Of a stretch of 64,000 nucleotides of DNA, positions 18,064 through 26,365 are shown one piece after another (the stretch's first letter is position 1; the number at the start of each line of letters is the position of its first letter). This DNA is from Actomonas sp051209155. Its GTDB lineage: Bacteria; Verrucomicrobiota; Verrucomicrobiia; Opitutales; Opitutaceae. The stretch lies in assembly GCA_051209155.1 (NCBI GenBank), contig JBPJGB010000002.1, one strand, 5' to 3'. A program made the position numbers and the translations under genes. Under the pieces are notes generated by a model. It had not been told where the DNA came from. It did not search any database and was given only the letters and a program-made list of their open reading frames with translations.

Positions 18064-19155
18064 CTAGGCCGCGAGGCAGCGGACGGCCATCTCGCGGAGG
18101 ACGTCCTCCTGTTCGTTGGGGCGGCGGATGATCGTCTCAAAGGCGGTGATGAACTCCTGCTGGTTGTCGATCAGACGGCGGGTGGAGGGCAGTTTGCCAC
18201 TGCTGGCGAGTTTGCCGACATACCAGGCGTTCTGAGTGAAGAGGTTGTATCCGCTTTTCCCTGACACGCCGATGAAGTGGTGACCGTAGGTCGATTCGGC
18301 GCTCTTCAGACCGTCAAGACCGCGGCCGCCGAGGCGGGCGTCGCCGGCGTCGACCAGGGCGCGCACCTGCAGGAGGATGCGGTTGCGGTTTTGCAGGGCG
18401 CTGATGATGGGGCGGGCGTCGCCGCCTTGAAAGAAGTGACGGTGCAGCGCGGCAAGGGTCCACTTGATGTCGCCGCTGAAGAAGGCCTCGGCGGCTTCGA
18501 AGAAGTCGCCCTCGGCGACGTTGGGCGTGAGCTCGGCGACGAGGTCCTCGGTGATGGCCATGCCGTCGTCGACGGCGGTGGAGAGCTTACGGGTCTCTTC
18601 GATGAGCAGGCGGGTGTTGGCGCCGACTTTGGTGAGCATGAGCTCGATAGCGCCTGGTTCGAAGGTCGCGCCGAGCTGCTGGGCCTCGGCCATGATCACG
18701 CCAGCGAGGGCGGAGGCGTCGCCGTCGCCGCCGATGAGGGTGAAGTCGCCGTTCTTTTCGCACCACTTGGGGAAGGCGCGGCGGCGGTCGACGGGCGCGG
18801 CGGTGATGAGCACGGCGACGTTGGCGGGGTCGTTGGCCTCAAGCAGGCGCTGCAGTTCCTCGACCTGTTTGAGCGTGCTCTCGGCGCGGCCGGTGACGGA
18901 GTCGGCGAGGAAATTGACATCCTTCAGCCAGACGAGCCGGCGGCCGCCGAACATGGAGATGGTTTGGAGCGCCTCGCGGAAGCGGTTGATGGCGGCCTCG
19001 ACGTCGGCGACGTTGTTGGCGAAGCCACTGATGGTTTCGCGGGAGAACTCGTCATCGATCTCCTTGGCGAGCTCGTCGTAGCGCTCACGGCCCAGGCGAC
19101 CGACGAGGAAGTCGTCGGGTCCGCAGACGAAGATGAAGGGTTTGGCGTCAGGCAC
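18064..19155 (-). CDS. holA: DNA polymerase III delta subunit (clamp-loader wrench)
   Basis: The delta subunit opens the beta sliding clamp for loading by the DnaX complex. The 363-aa protein has the family's opening (KPFIFVCGPDDFLVGRLGRERYDEL), the clamp-contacting region with FGGRRLVWLKDVNFLAD, and the AAA-lid and C-terminal collar helices (GDARPIISALQNRNRILLQVRAL). Length matches the usual 330-360 aa. The start at 19155 (MPDAKPFIF) is the only reasonable Met before the conserved core. It is divergent from the LTA-synthase-type gene and followed within 4 bp by a secreted-protein gene. The C-terminus (RRPNEQEDVLREMAVRCLAA) is intact. Confidence 0.9.
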   Translation of the reverse strand: MPDAKPFIFVCGPDDFLVGRLGRERYDELAKEIDDEFSRETISGFANNVADVEAAINRFREALQTISMFGGRRLVWLKDVNFLADSVTGRAESTLKQVEELQRLLEANDPANVAVLITAAPVDRRRAFPKWCEKNGDFTLIGGDGDASALAGVIMAEAQQLGATFEPGAIELMLTKVGANTRLLIEETRKLSTAVDDGMAITEDLVAELTPNVAEGDFFEAAEAFFSGDIKWTLAALHRHFFQGGDARPIISALQNRNRILLQVRALVDAGDARLGGRGLDGLKSAESTYGHHFIGVSGKSGYNLFTQNAWYVGKLASSGKLPSTRRLIDNQQEFITAFETIIRRPNEQEDVLREMAVRCLAA

Positions 19156-19248
19156 GGGGAAGTGGGGTTGTAGCGGCGCAGGTCGAAACTTGACCAGAAC
19201 GGAATACGCTTTCGAACCGGCGGACGGGGCGCGGCGACCTCATGCCGC

Positions 19249-19305
19249 TACATTACAATGTATTCACATTTCATTCATGTTTCGGTCATGTTACGCCGGT
19301 AACCT
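19249..19305 (+). promoter_or_regulatory. Pho-box-like promoter of the LTA-synthase operon
   Basis: Three hexamers lie at exact 11-bp spacing: ATTCAC (19262-19267), ATTCAT (19273-19278) and GGTCAT (19284-19289). Ten bases after the last one is TAACCT (19300-19305), a candidate -10 element. Pho boxes bound by PhoB-type regulators have this layout: 11-bp direct repeats replacing the -35 and ending 10 bp before the -10. A perfect palindrome TACATTACAATGTA (19249-19262) touches the upstream end. Two other promoters here share the arrangement (upstream of 23665 and 33519). The regulator is inferred, not seen. Confidence 0.6.
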
Positions 19306-19320
19306 CAGGGCTGTCAGCTT

Positions 19321-21333
19321 ATGAAACTGCCGAACTGGTTCAGTCGTCTTCTCCAACGCCGCCTCGGCGGCCTCGTGGTGTTCATCGTCCTCTTTGTCGG
19401 GGTCGCCACCTGCACGCGTATCGCGCTGCTGTTGCGCTCGATGTGGGCGGTCGATTGGAACCTGTCGCTGCTCGGCGCGTTGGCCAGCGGGCTGGTTTTC
19501 GACCTCGCGGCCGCGTTGTTGTGGAGTTCGCCGATCTGGCTGGTGCTGACGCTGTTGCCGGCGGGTTTCTTTGAGCGACGCTGGGCGCGGGCGCTCGCGC
19601 ACCTCGGGCTGATGGTCGCGCTGGCGTTGGTGTTGTTTGGTGCGGTTGCGGAATGGGTGTTCTGGGACGAGTTCAGCGTGCGCTTCAACTTTATCGCGGT
19701 CGATTACCTCGTCTACACGACTGAGGTGCTGGCCAACATCCAGGAGTCCTACCCGATGCCGGCGATCTTCGCAGGCCTGCTGATTGCCACGGTGGCGATC
19801 TACGCCGGGTTCCTCCGCACCGGTATCGTGGATGCGTGGCTCGACCACGCCAATGGGCGCTGGGGGCGCCGCTACAGCGAGGCGGGCGTATGGCTGCTGG
19901 TGATGGCGCTGGTGACGTGGGGCCTCGATCAGGACCACCTGCCGCAGTTCAACAACACCTACAACCGCGAGCTGGCCAAGAACGGCGAGTGGTCGCTCTT
20001 CAATGCGTTCTGGAACAACGAACTCGCCTACGAGGATTTTTACGCGACCCTGCCGCTCGACGAGGCCTTCGCCGAGATGCGCCAGGAGGTCGCGTTCGAC
20101 GGCAGCACCTTTCTGACCGACAACCCGCGCGACCTGTTGCGCTGGGTGGAAAATCCGGGTGAGGAGCAGCACCTCAACGTGATCCAGATTACGGTGGAGA
20201 GTTTAAGCGCGGACTTCCTCGGCGTCTTCAATGCCGCGTCCTCCCTCACGCCGGAACTGGACGCCTTGGCGGAAAAGAGCCTGTTATTCACCAACCTGTA
20301 TGCCACCGGCACGCGCACCACGCGCGGCATGGAAGCGCTGTCCCTCAGTCTGCCGCCGACGCCTGGCCGTTCGCTCATCAAACGTCCGCGCAACGACAAC
20401 CTCTTTACCCTCGGTTCAGTCTTCAACAGCCGCGGTTACGACACGGCCTTCATCTACGGCGGCTACGGTTATTTCGACAACATGAACGCCTTCTTTGGCG
20501 GCAACGGTTACCGCATCGTCGATCGAGGCACGGTCGGCGAGGAGGACGTTACCTTCGCCAACGCCTGGGGCGCCTGCGACGGCGACCTCTACCGCTGGAC
20601 CATGCGGGAGGCCGATGCCGCCTTTGCGGCCGGCCAGCCTTTCCACTACTTTGTGATGACCACCTCGAATCACCGGCCCTACTCCTATCCGGAAGGGCTG
20701 ATCGACCTACCGTCCAAGGTTTCGGGTCGCGCCGGGGCGGTGAAATACACCGACCATGCGATCGGGGAATTCATTCGCGCGGCGTCGACCAAGCCGTGGT
20801 TCAAAAACACCGTGTTTGTGGTGGTGGCTGACCACTGCGCGTCGGTGGCCGGTCGCGCGGAGCTGCCGGTGAAAAACTACCACATCCCGATGCTCATGTA
20901 TGCGCCGGGCGGTCAGATCGAATCGGGTCGCATCGACGACCTGATGAGTCAGGTCGACTACGCGCCGACGTTGCTTGGTCTGCTCAACTGGAGCTACGCC
21001 TCGCGTTTCTACGGATGGGATGTGCGCAAGGCCGGTGGCGACCGCCGCGCCCTGGTGGGCAACTACCAGAAGCTTGGGCTCCTGGAGGAAAACCGACTGG
21101 ACATTCTTTCGCCGCTGGCGGGTCGCACCAGCTACACCGTGACCCCGGGCACCTTTGCCCAGCAGCGCCGGGAAGCGCCCTCGCCAGAGCCCGACGAAGT
21201 GATCGCCTACTATCAAACCGCCGCCTGGTTGTATCAGAATGGTGGTTACGAGGCGCTCACCCCCGCCGAGCAGCAGCGCTACTCGGCGCTGGCCGAGGCC
21301 CGGCCGGTCCCCGGTGTGGCCACCAATCCCTGA
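19321..21333 (+). CDS. LTA synthase-type phosphoglycerol transferase, inner membrane
   Basis: A 670-aa protein of the lipoteichoic acid synthase / phosphoglycerol transferase group in the sulfatase-alkaline phosphatase fold. About residues 15-190 hold five membrane helices; the rest is a periplasmic catalytic domain. Metal and nucleophile positions are visible: Glu293 in ITVESLSADF, Thr334 in TGTRTTRGMEAL (nucleophile by alignment with LtaS), and Asp504-His505 in VVVADHCAS, with a further His in KNYHIPMLMY. Gram-negative members modify periplasmic glycans or lipids with phosphoglycerol or related groups. The ATG at 19321 fits the Pho-box-like promoter, which predicts a leader of about 8 nt. 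It heads a three-gene run with a barrel protein and a PAP2 phosphatase. The acceptor is unknown. Confidence 0.88.
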   Translation: MKLPNWFSRLLQRRLGGLVVFIVLFVGVATCTRIALLLRSMWAVDWNLSLLGALASGLVFDLAAALLWSSPIWLVLTLLPAGFFERRWARALAHLGLMVALALVLFGAVAEWVFWDEFSVRFNFIAVDYLVYTTEVLANIQESYPMPAIFAGLLIATVAIYAGFLRTGIVDAWLDHANGRWGRRYSEAGVWLLVMALVTWGLDQDHLPQFNNTYNRELAKNGEWSLFNAFWNNELAYEDFYATLPLDEAFAEMRQEVAFDGSTFLTDNPRDLLRWVENPGEEQHLNVIQITVESLSADFLGVFNAASSLTPELDALAEKSLLFTNLYATGTRTTRGMEALSLSLPPTPGRSLIKRPRNDNLFTLGSVFNSRGYDTAFIYGGYGYFDNMNAFFGGNGYRIVDRGTVGEEDVTFANAWGACDGDLYRWTMREADAAFAAGQPFHYFVMTTSNHRPYSYPEGLIDLPSKVSGRAGAVKYTDHAIGEFIRAASTKPWFKNTVFVVVADHCASVAGRAELPVKNYHIPMLMYAPGGQIESGRIDDLMSQVDYAPTLLGLLNWSYASRFYGWDVRKAGGDRRALVGNYQKLGLLEENRLDILSPLAGRTSYTVTPGTFAQQRREAPSPEPDEVIAYYQTAAWLYQNGGYEALTPAEQQRYSALAEARPVPGVATNP

Positions 21334-21396
21334 GCCGATTGGCCCCGCTGCCGGCGCCGCCCCGCTTCGGAAACAGATCCGCCAAACCAACCCGCG

Positions 21397-22311
21397 ATGA
21401 AACGATTTGATGCATTCCCTTGGCGGGTGCGCCGACTGTTGCTCCAGGGCGTGGTGGCGATGGCTTGGGGGGAAGGGGGGCTGTGGGCGGAAGCCACGGC
21501 GGAGCCGGTCGCGGATGAAGAGGTGCAGATCAAAGGGGTCTTCAACAGCGAGCTCCCGCGCACCGAGAGAAAGAATTTCCTGCGGCTGATCGTGCATCCG
21601 CATTTTGGCGATCTGCACCGCAAGGCTTACCTGCGCGCGCCGGTCGGCGTGCGCTACGGCCTGACGGATCACTGGGAGATTTCGGCCGCGTTGGAAGGCT
21701 ACGTGGCACACGGACTTGGCCGTGTGGCTCCCTTCACCGAGGCGGGCTTGAGCGCGATGCAGTTGGGCACCAAATTCCGTTCCGATTGGAGCCTGTTGCC
21801 GGAGTGGGAGATGGCGGTCGGACTCGACTACACCCACCCGTTGGATCACCCGCCGATTGAGCTGACCGATGGGTTTGAGCACACCAAGCCCTACATCACC
21901 TTTGCCCGTAACCTGCCGGAGTGGCACAGCGTGCGGCTGTTTTGGGGCACCGGTCTGGACCTGCTGGGCTCGACCGCGGTGGCGGGTCGCTTGGAGAAGA
22001 ACGAGTTCGACTCCAACGCCAACACCTTCACGGCCGGCTTCGTGTGGCCGCAGGACCAACACGCGTTCACCCTTGAGGCCAACTACGCGACAACCTCACT
22101 GCTGGGGGACGATAACCTGAACCGCATCACGGTGCGGCCGGGGTTCATTTTTCTCGTGCCGGATCGGTGGACCTTCAACTCACGCGGGCAGTGGCGGGTG
22201 GGCGTGGCGACCCCCGTGACCTGGGGGCCGGATGGCTGGGAGGTCGGCGTGTCTGTGAAGTTCCGCGCCAACTTCAACTTGAAGAAGTTGCTCAGGCGCG
22301 GTGGGGATTGA
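21397..22311 (+). CDS. Predicted outer-membrane beta-barrel protein
   Basis: A 304-aa exported protein with a signal sequence (basic KRFDAFPWRVRR, then LLLQGVVAMAWGEGGLWA). Many alternating amphipathic strands end in aromatic or charged turns (VGVRYGLTDHWEISAALEGY, then FTEAGLSAMQLGTKFR), the pattern of a small 10-12 stranded porin-like barrel. The C-terminus (VSVKFRANFNLKKLLRRGGD) has a basic tail after the last strand, so it lacks a textbook terminal Phe. It lies 63 bp after the LTA-synthase-type gene and 5 bp before the PAP2 gene, so it probably belongs to the same operon. Substrate unknown; it could also be a sensor or structural barrel. Confidence 0.72.
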   Translation: MKRFDAFPWRVRRLLLQGVVAMAWGEGGLWAEATAEPVADEEVQIKGVFNSELPRTERKNFLRLIVHPHFGDLHRKAYLRAPVGVRYGLTDHWEISAALEGYVAHGLGRVAPFTEAGLSAMQLGTKFRSDWSLLPEWEMAVGLDYTHPLDHPPIELTDGFEHTKPYITFARNLPEWHSVRLFWGTGLDLLGSTAVAGRLEKNEFDSNANTFTAGFVWPQDQHAFTLEANYATTSLLGDDNLNRITVRPGFIFLVPDRWTFNSRGQWRVGVATPVTWGPDGWEVGVSVKFRANFNLKKLLRRGGD

Positions 22312-22316
22312 GGGCA

Positions 22317-23045
22317 ATGGCCGCTCCTCAACCAACGCCTTGGAATCTGCACCGCTCTTTCTGGCCCGCGCTCGCGGCCCTGGTCGGGGTCATCGTGCTC
22401 TTCGAGGTCACCGAGCTCGACCTGTGGGTGCAGGATCATTTCTTCGAATTCGCCACCGGGAAGTGGTGGGTGGACCAACGGGCGCCGGTGCCGCGGGCCT
22501 TTTTCTACAACGGTCCCAAATACCTCATCATCCTGCTGGCGGTCACGCTGCTGACCCTGTTGCTGGGGCGGACACGTTGGCGCGAACGGTGGGGACTCGA
22601 ACGCAAGCGCCTTGGTGCGGTGATGCTCGCGCTCGCGCTCGTGCCGATCGTGATCGGGCAGCTCAAGGCCACGACCAATGTTTTCTGTCCGTATGAGATA
22701 ACTCGATACGGTGGCGATGTGGCCTACATCAAGGCATGGGAACCGCATCCCGCCGAGCTCCAGCCGGAGCGGTGCGGACGGTGTTACCCGGCCGGCCATG
22801 CGAGCGGTGGGTTTGCGCTTTTCGCGCTGGCCGGACTCGTCGGGGGCAGTCGCCGCGTCCAGCGGTGGGGGATCGGCCTCGGCCTCGGCGCCGGTTGGTG
22901 GATGGGCGGGTATCAGATGCTCAAGGGGGCGCACTATCTGAGCCATACGCTGGTCACGATGCTGTTCGCCTGGATCGCGTTTTTGCTCATCCAGCGCCTG
23001 TTTGGGTTTTACGAGGTTACAAAGGCGGAATCGCGCCGTGCTTGA
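22317..23045 (+). CDS. PAP2-family membrane phosphatase
   Basis: A 242-aa, six-helix membrane phosphatase of the PAP2/acid phosphatase superfamily, expected to remove phosphate from a lipid or lipid-linked substrate at the periplasmic face. The three phosphatase motifs are KATTNVFCPYE (motif 1, with Cys where many members have Arg, as in the TNVxCPWDL subgroup), CYPAGHASGGFA (motif 2) and GAHYLSHTLVTM (motif 3 His). The start at 22317 (MAAPQPTP) lies 5 bp after the preceding stop. Sharing an operon with a phosphoglycerol transferase and a Pho-box-like promoter suggests phosphate recovery or envelope remodelling; this is inferred. Confidence 0.87.
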   Translation: MAAPQPTPWNLHRSFWPALAALVGVIVLFEVTELDLWVQDHFFEFATGKWWVDQRAPVPRAFFYNGPKYLIILLAVTLLTLLLGRTRWRERWGLERKRLGAVMLALALVPIVIGQLKATTNVFCPYEITRYGGDVAYIKAWEPHPAELQPERCGRCYPAGHASGGFALFALAGLVGGSRRVQRWGIGLGLGAGWWMGGYQMLKGAHYLSHTLVTMLFAWIAFLLIQRLFGFYEVTKAESRRA

Positions 23046-23185
23046 TTCCGGCGGCGCGCCTGTCATCGGGTCGAAGCTGAAGCAGGCCACGGGTTGAAGC
23101 ATATTCCCCACCGAGCCGAGATCAGGCCAAGACGCCGCTCACGATCCGTCGCACAGCCTTCCCAAACACCTGATGGTCGTTCTTG

Positions 23186-23200
23186 CCTCCTTCGTGGAGG
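23186..23200 (+). promoter_or_regulatory. Hairpin that traps a ribosome binding site
   Basis: CCTCC (23186-23190) and GGAGG (23196-23200) form a 5-bp GC stem around a TTCGT loop. The 3' arm is the Shine-Dalgarno sequence of the small secreted protein gene, 7 nt before its ATG. In RNA this would hide the ribosome binding site, as in thermosensor or protein-controlled leaders. Confidence 0.4.
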
Positions 23201-23207
23201 TCTTTCG

Positions 23208-23492
23208 ATGAACCTGTTCCGTATCCGCACCGTCGCGCTGGCCGCGATTGTGCTCCTCGCCGCGGCCTCCACCGCTTCGGCTCAAAACTCGGCCGCCGTC
23301 ACCCCTCCGAACCCCAAGTTCAACGGTTTGCCCAATGAAGTGCGCGCCACCTTTCGCAAGGTGGCGGCGGGGGGACGCGTCGAGCGCATCACCCCGGTCG
23401 GTTACTTTTACGTGGGCACGGTCACCACCCGCGCCGGCAAGTCGATCGACCTGCGGGTGCGCCGGGATGGCAGCATCCGCTCGCAAAGCTGA
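23208..23492 (+). CDS. Small periplasmic PepSY-like protein
   Basis: A 94-aa protein with a clear signal peptide (FRIRTVALAAIVLLAAASTASA). The mature 68 residues (LPNEVRATFRKVAAGGRVERI followed by a VGTVTTRAGKSIDLRVRRDGSI hairpin) have the helix-then-beta-hairpin layout of PepSY-like domains, which often act as inhibitors or chaperone-like factors in the periplasm. The start at 23208 is supported by GGAGG 7 nt upstream. That ribosome binding site lies in a small hairpin, and a terminator follows. It appears to be a single-gene unit. The PepSY relation is tentative. Confidence 0.72.
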   Translation: MNLFRIRTVALAAIVLLAAASTASAQNSAAVTPPNPKFNGLPNEVRATFRKVAAGGRVERITPVGYFYVGTVTTRAGKSIDLRVRRDGSIRSQS

Positions 23493-23527
23493 TTAAACCG
23501 GCTTTCGCCGTTGGTTTCAGTTGCATG

Positions 23528-23565
23528 ACCCCGCTGTGGCCTCGGCCCGGCGGGGTTTCTGTTCT
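23528..23565 (+). terminator. Intrinsic terminator after the PepSY-like gene
   Basis: An ACCCCGC / G-CGGGGT stem (23528-23534 with 23550-23556) around a GC-rich 15-nt loop, followed by TTTCTGTTCTT. It lies 36 bp after the stop codon at 23492. A moderately strong terminator judged by eye. Confidence 0.6.
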
Positions 23566-23603
23566 TCGGGCGCGGAATATTCGCCCCGGGGCCGGGCTCA
23601 AAA

Positions 23604-23657
23604 ATGAACAAAAGTTCACGGGTGGTTCACCGTGGATTCATTCGCCCGGCCTATGCT
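23604..23657 (+). promoter_or_regulatory. Pho-box-like promoter of yceI-polyprenyl synthetase
   Basis: TGAACAAAA (23605-23613) precedes three hexamers at 11-bp spacing: GTTCAC (23614), GTTCAC (23625) and ATTCAT (23636). Ten bases later is TATGCT (23652-23657), a -10 candidate. Transcription would begin at or next to the ATG at 23665, a leaderless or nearly leaderless message. This fits the absence of a Shine-Dalgarno sequence and excludes the in-frame ATG at 23653. The element, including its 23-bp distance to the start codon, is mirrored upstream of idi (33543-33580). Confidence 0.65.
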
Positions 23658-23664
23658 CCGCCCA

Positions 23665-24234
23665 ATGAAATCAACCCTTTTCCTGGCGCTGGGGCTCTTG
23701 GCGGTGAGTTCGTCGGTCGTTTTGGCGGCGGAACGCTCGCTGGTCGTCGATCACGAGCAGTCCCGCATCGAGGTGGATGTAAAAGCCACCATGGGCTCGT
23801 TCGTGGGCCACCTCGCCGACTACAATGCGACGATCCAGGTCGAAGACGCGACGTCGAAAGTGAAGTCCGCCACCGTCGCCTTTGCGTTCACCGACGTGAA
23901 GACCGGCGAGGACAAACGCGATCATCACATGCACGACTGGCAGGAGACGGAGAAGTATCCGGATTGCCGCTTCGAGCTCACCCAACTCACGGCCGAGACC
24001 GGTGGCTCCTACCTGGCGGTGGGCAAGTTCACCTTCCACGGCGTGACCCGCACGCTCACGTTTCCCGTGCAGATCGCCACCGAGGGGCCGACCATGGCCA
24101 TCGACGGCGAAGCCGCGATCAACACCGAGGAATACGGTCTGTCGATCATCCGCAAATTTCTCGCCCTCAAGGTGAATCCGTTGGTCACCGTGCGCTTCCA
24201 TTTGCAGGGCAAACTGCCCGCGGTCGGAGCCTGA
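23665..24234 (+). CDS. YceI-family periplasmic lipid-binding protein
   Basis: A 189-aa exported protein with signal peptide KSTLFLALGLLAVSSSVVLA and the YceI lipocalin-like barrel. Motifs include LVVDHEQSRIEVDVKATMGSFVG at the start, HMHDWQETEKYPDCRFE in the middle and GKFTFHGVTRTLTFPV near the end. Family members bind long polyprenyl chains or amphiphiles in a hydrophobic pocket. Being 44 bp upstream of a polyprenyl synthetase fits a prenyl-lipid role. The start at 23665 is fixed by the promoter geometry. The rather long DVKTGEDKRDHHM loop is normal for the family. Confidence 0.9.
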   Translation: MKSTLFLALGLLAVSSSVVLAAERSLVVDHEQSRIEVDVKATMGSFVGHLADYNATIQVEDATSKVKSATVAFAFTDVKTGEDKRDHHMHDWQETEKYPDCRFELTQLTAETGGSYLAVGKFTFHGVTRTLTFPVQIATEGPTMAIDGEAAINTEEYGLSIIRKFLALKVNPLVTVRFHLQGKLPAVGA

Positions 24235-24278
24235 CGGTCGCCCCGCTGCTGTTCCCTGAATCCAACCTGAGCCGAACC

Positions 24279-25241
24279 ATGGTTGCCCCCGTTCTCTCCC
24301 TTCCTTCCGCCGATCCCATCGTTGCCGCCATGCGCGAACATTCGCCTGCCGGAGCGATGACCGAACCCCGGCTTGCCGCAGTGCTCGAACAAGCGGTGGG
24401 CAATCCCGGTAAACTCATCCGCGCCCGCTTGGTCCACGCCGCCGCCCTTACCCATGGGCTCGACGAGGACCTGGCACTCCAACTGGCCTGCGCGGTTGAG
24501 TATTACCATCTCGCCTCGCTGCTGCTCGACGATCTGCCCTGCATGGACGACGCCGAGACGCGTCGCGGGCTGCCCTGCGCGCACCGCGTGCACGGCGAGG
24601 CGCCGACGATCCTCGCCTCGCTCGCGCTCATCAATCGCGCCTACGCCCTCGCCGGATTCGCCTTAGCCGGGCAACCGGCGCAGGTGCGCCTCGCCGCGAT
24701 GGGCTGTCTCGACGCCTGCCTGGGCGTGCCGGGATTGGTGGGGGGGCAAGCCCGAGATTTGGCCTTCGCCGAGAGCGATCGCTCCGCCCGCGAGATCAGC
24801 CGCATTGCCGCCGGCAAAACCGGCGCGTTGTTCTGGCTGGCGATTTATTTTCCCGCCCTGCTGGCACAACCCGACGCGACGGAGGGCCGCCACCTTAAGG
24901 CCTTGTGCCTGTATTGGGGTTTGGCTTTTCAGGCCCTCGATGACTTGGGCGATGCGGGCGCAGCCGGGGCGACGGATGCGCTCGGCAAAACGGCCGGCCG
25001 GGACGGGGCGCTCACCCGACCCAACCTGGCGCATGTGCTGGGCGTGCCGGCCACAGTGCGTCGGGTCGGTCGCTTGATGGAGCAGGCCGGTCGATCGCTG
25101 GAGGCCTTGGTCGAGCAACGTCCGGCCTGGCGCTATCTTTTAACGTTTCACCGCGAATATTTCGTGGCGAACGCCAGCCGGGTGGCCCGTCATGCGGCGG
25201 TGTCGGTTCCGACGATGGCTCCCCAGGCCGTCGCGGTCTGA
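24279..25241 (+). CDS. Polyprenyl (farnesyl/geranylgeranyl-type) diphosphate synthase
   Basis: A 320-aa trans-isoprenyl diphosphate synthase that condenses isopentenyl diphosphate with allylic diphosphates. It has GNPGKLIRARLV (IPP-binding Lys/Arg region), the first Asp-rich motif LLDDLPCMDDAETRRG and the second Asp-rich motif ALDDLGD. GKTGALF lies between them. The first motif has the four-residue gap (DDxxxxD) typical of bacterial FPP/GGPP synthases. Chain length cannot be judged safely. The start at 24279 follows the YceI gene by 44 bp, and the MacB-type permease gene begins 11 bp after the stop, so a yceI-synthase-ABC transcript is likely. Confidence 0.9.
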   Translation: MVAPVLSLPSADPIVAAMREHSPAGAMTEPRLAAVLEQAVGNPGKLIRARLVHAAALTHGLDEDLALQLACAVEYYHLASLLLDDLPCMDDAETRRGLPCAHRVHGEAPTILASLALINRAYALAGFALAGQPAQVRLAAMGCLDACLGVPGLVGGQARDLAFAESDRSAREISRIAAGKTGALFWLAIYFPALLAQPDATEGRHLKALCLYWGLAFQALDDLGDAGAAGATDALGKTAGRDGALTRPNLAHVLGVPATVRRVGRLMEQAGRSLEALVEQRPAWRYLLTFHREYFVANASRVARHAAVSVPTMAPQAVAV

Positions 25242-25252
25242 GCGCTTCGCCC

Positions 25253-26365
25253 ATGCGTTTCCTTTCGCTCGTTCTCACCAACTTGCTGCGCCATCGCCTG
25301 CGCGCCCTCATCGGGGTGGCCGGCATCAGTTTTGGCGTCGCGGCGATGCTCACGATTCTCGCGATCGTGACCGGCGCGATCGGCATGTTCCAACGCATCC
25401 TGTCGTCGGACAGCCACTACCTCGTCTTTGAAAAAAACGTGTCCGACTTGTTCTTCAGCTCGGTGACCACCGAGCAGGTGGAGGCGATTCGCGCCCGGCC
25501 CGAGGTCGATGAAGCCCACCCGATGCTTTTCGGCATCGTGTCGGCGCCGGGTCATCCGGTCATCACCTGTTTCGGCATCGAGGGCACCGATCCGCGGCTG
25601 GCGAAGGGCGAATGGCTCGCGGGCCGGGCGGCGGACTTTGGCCAGGCGGACGACGAAGTCTTCCTCGGTGCGCGCGCGGCGGAATTCATGGAGGCGCAGG
25701 CGGGCGACGAGATCGAGGTTGGTCGCGGCACCTTCCGAGTGGGCGGGATTTTCCGCAACGAGAACGGCTTTGAGGACGGAGGCGTGTTCATGCCGCTTTC
25801 GACCGCCCAGGAATTTTTTCATCGCGGCAGCGCGTCGTCCGTCGTGGCGGTGAAGCTGCGCGACAAGGACGAAGGCGACGCCTTCAAGGCCGGGCTCGAG
25901 CGCGAGCACCCCGGCATCATCGCGCTGGAAAACCGCGAGTTCAGTCAGAGTTACAACAGCTTCAAGATTCTCAATTTCACGGCTTGGGCGGTGGGCATCT
26001 GCGCCTTCTGTCTGGGTGGCCTCGGCGTGGCCAACACGATGTTGCTCTCGGTCTTCTCGCGCATCCGCGAGATCGCCGTGCTGCGGGTGTGTGGGTTCTC
26101 CGACAAGCAGGTCGCGGTGCTCATCTTCGGCGAGGCGTCGATGATCGCGGTGGCGGGCGTGGCGATCGGGTTTGCGATCGGGTTCACGGTGCTGGCGATC
26201 ATGGAGGCGACGCCGCAGTTCCAGGGTTACGTGCAGGCGACGATCTCGGCGCCGGTGCTCGGCGGCATCGTGGCGACGGCGATTTTCACGGCGGTGGCGG
26301 GGGCGATTTATCCGGCGCGCTTTGCGTCGCGGATTCAACCGGCGGAGGCCCTGCGTTATGAGTGA
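25253..26365 (+). CDS. ABC transporter permease, MacB/LolC (FtsX) type
   Basis: A 370-aa membrane protein with one N-terminal helix (VLTNLLRHRLRALIGVAGISFGVAAML), a periplasmic MacB-PCD-like domain (about residues 45-240), and three C-terminal helices. These contain VANTMLLSVFSRIREIAVLRVCG (the characteristic cytoplasmic coupling helix) and end with YPARFASRIQPAEALRYE. Such permeases act in pairs with the LolD/MacB-type ATPase as mechanotransmitters or lipid/lipoprotein extractors. The ATPase gene overlaps its stop codon by 8 bp. No periplasmic adaptor gene is present, and the following gene is unrelated. Confidence 0.9.
   Translation: MRFLSLVLTNLLRHRLRALIGVAGISFGVAAMLTILAIVTGAIGMFQRILSSDSHYLVFEKNVSDLFFSSVTTEQVEAIRARPEVDEAHPMLFGIVSAPGHPVITCFGIEGTDPRLAKGEWLAGRAADFGQADDEVFLGARAAEFMEAQAGDEIEVGRGTFRVGGIFRNENGFEDGGVFMPLSTAQEFFHRGSASSVVAVKLRDKDEGDAFKAGLEREHPGIIALENREFSQSYNSFKILNFTAWAVGICAFCLGGLGVANTMLLSVFSRIREIAVLRVCGFSDKQVAVLIFGEASMIAVAGVAIGFAIGFTVLAIMEATPQFQGYVQATISAPVLGGIVATAIFTAVAGAIYPARFASRIQPAEALRYE

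Noticed and set aside
19249..19262. TACATTACAATGTA palindrome as an independent operator
   Set aside because: It abuts the hexamer array and may just be its AT-rich edge. I kept it as part of the promoter feature and not as a separate finding.
23632..23664. Earlier YceI starts at 23632 or the ATG at 23653
   Set aside because: The conserved promoter layout puts the -10 at 23652-23657, so transcription begins after both. The signal peptide begins at 23665.
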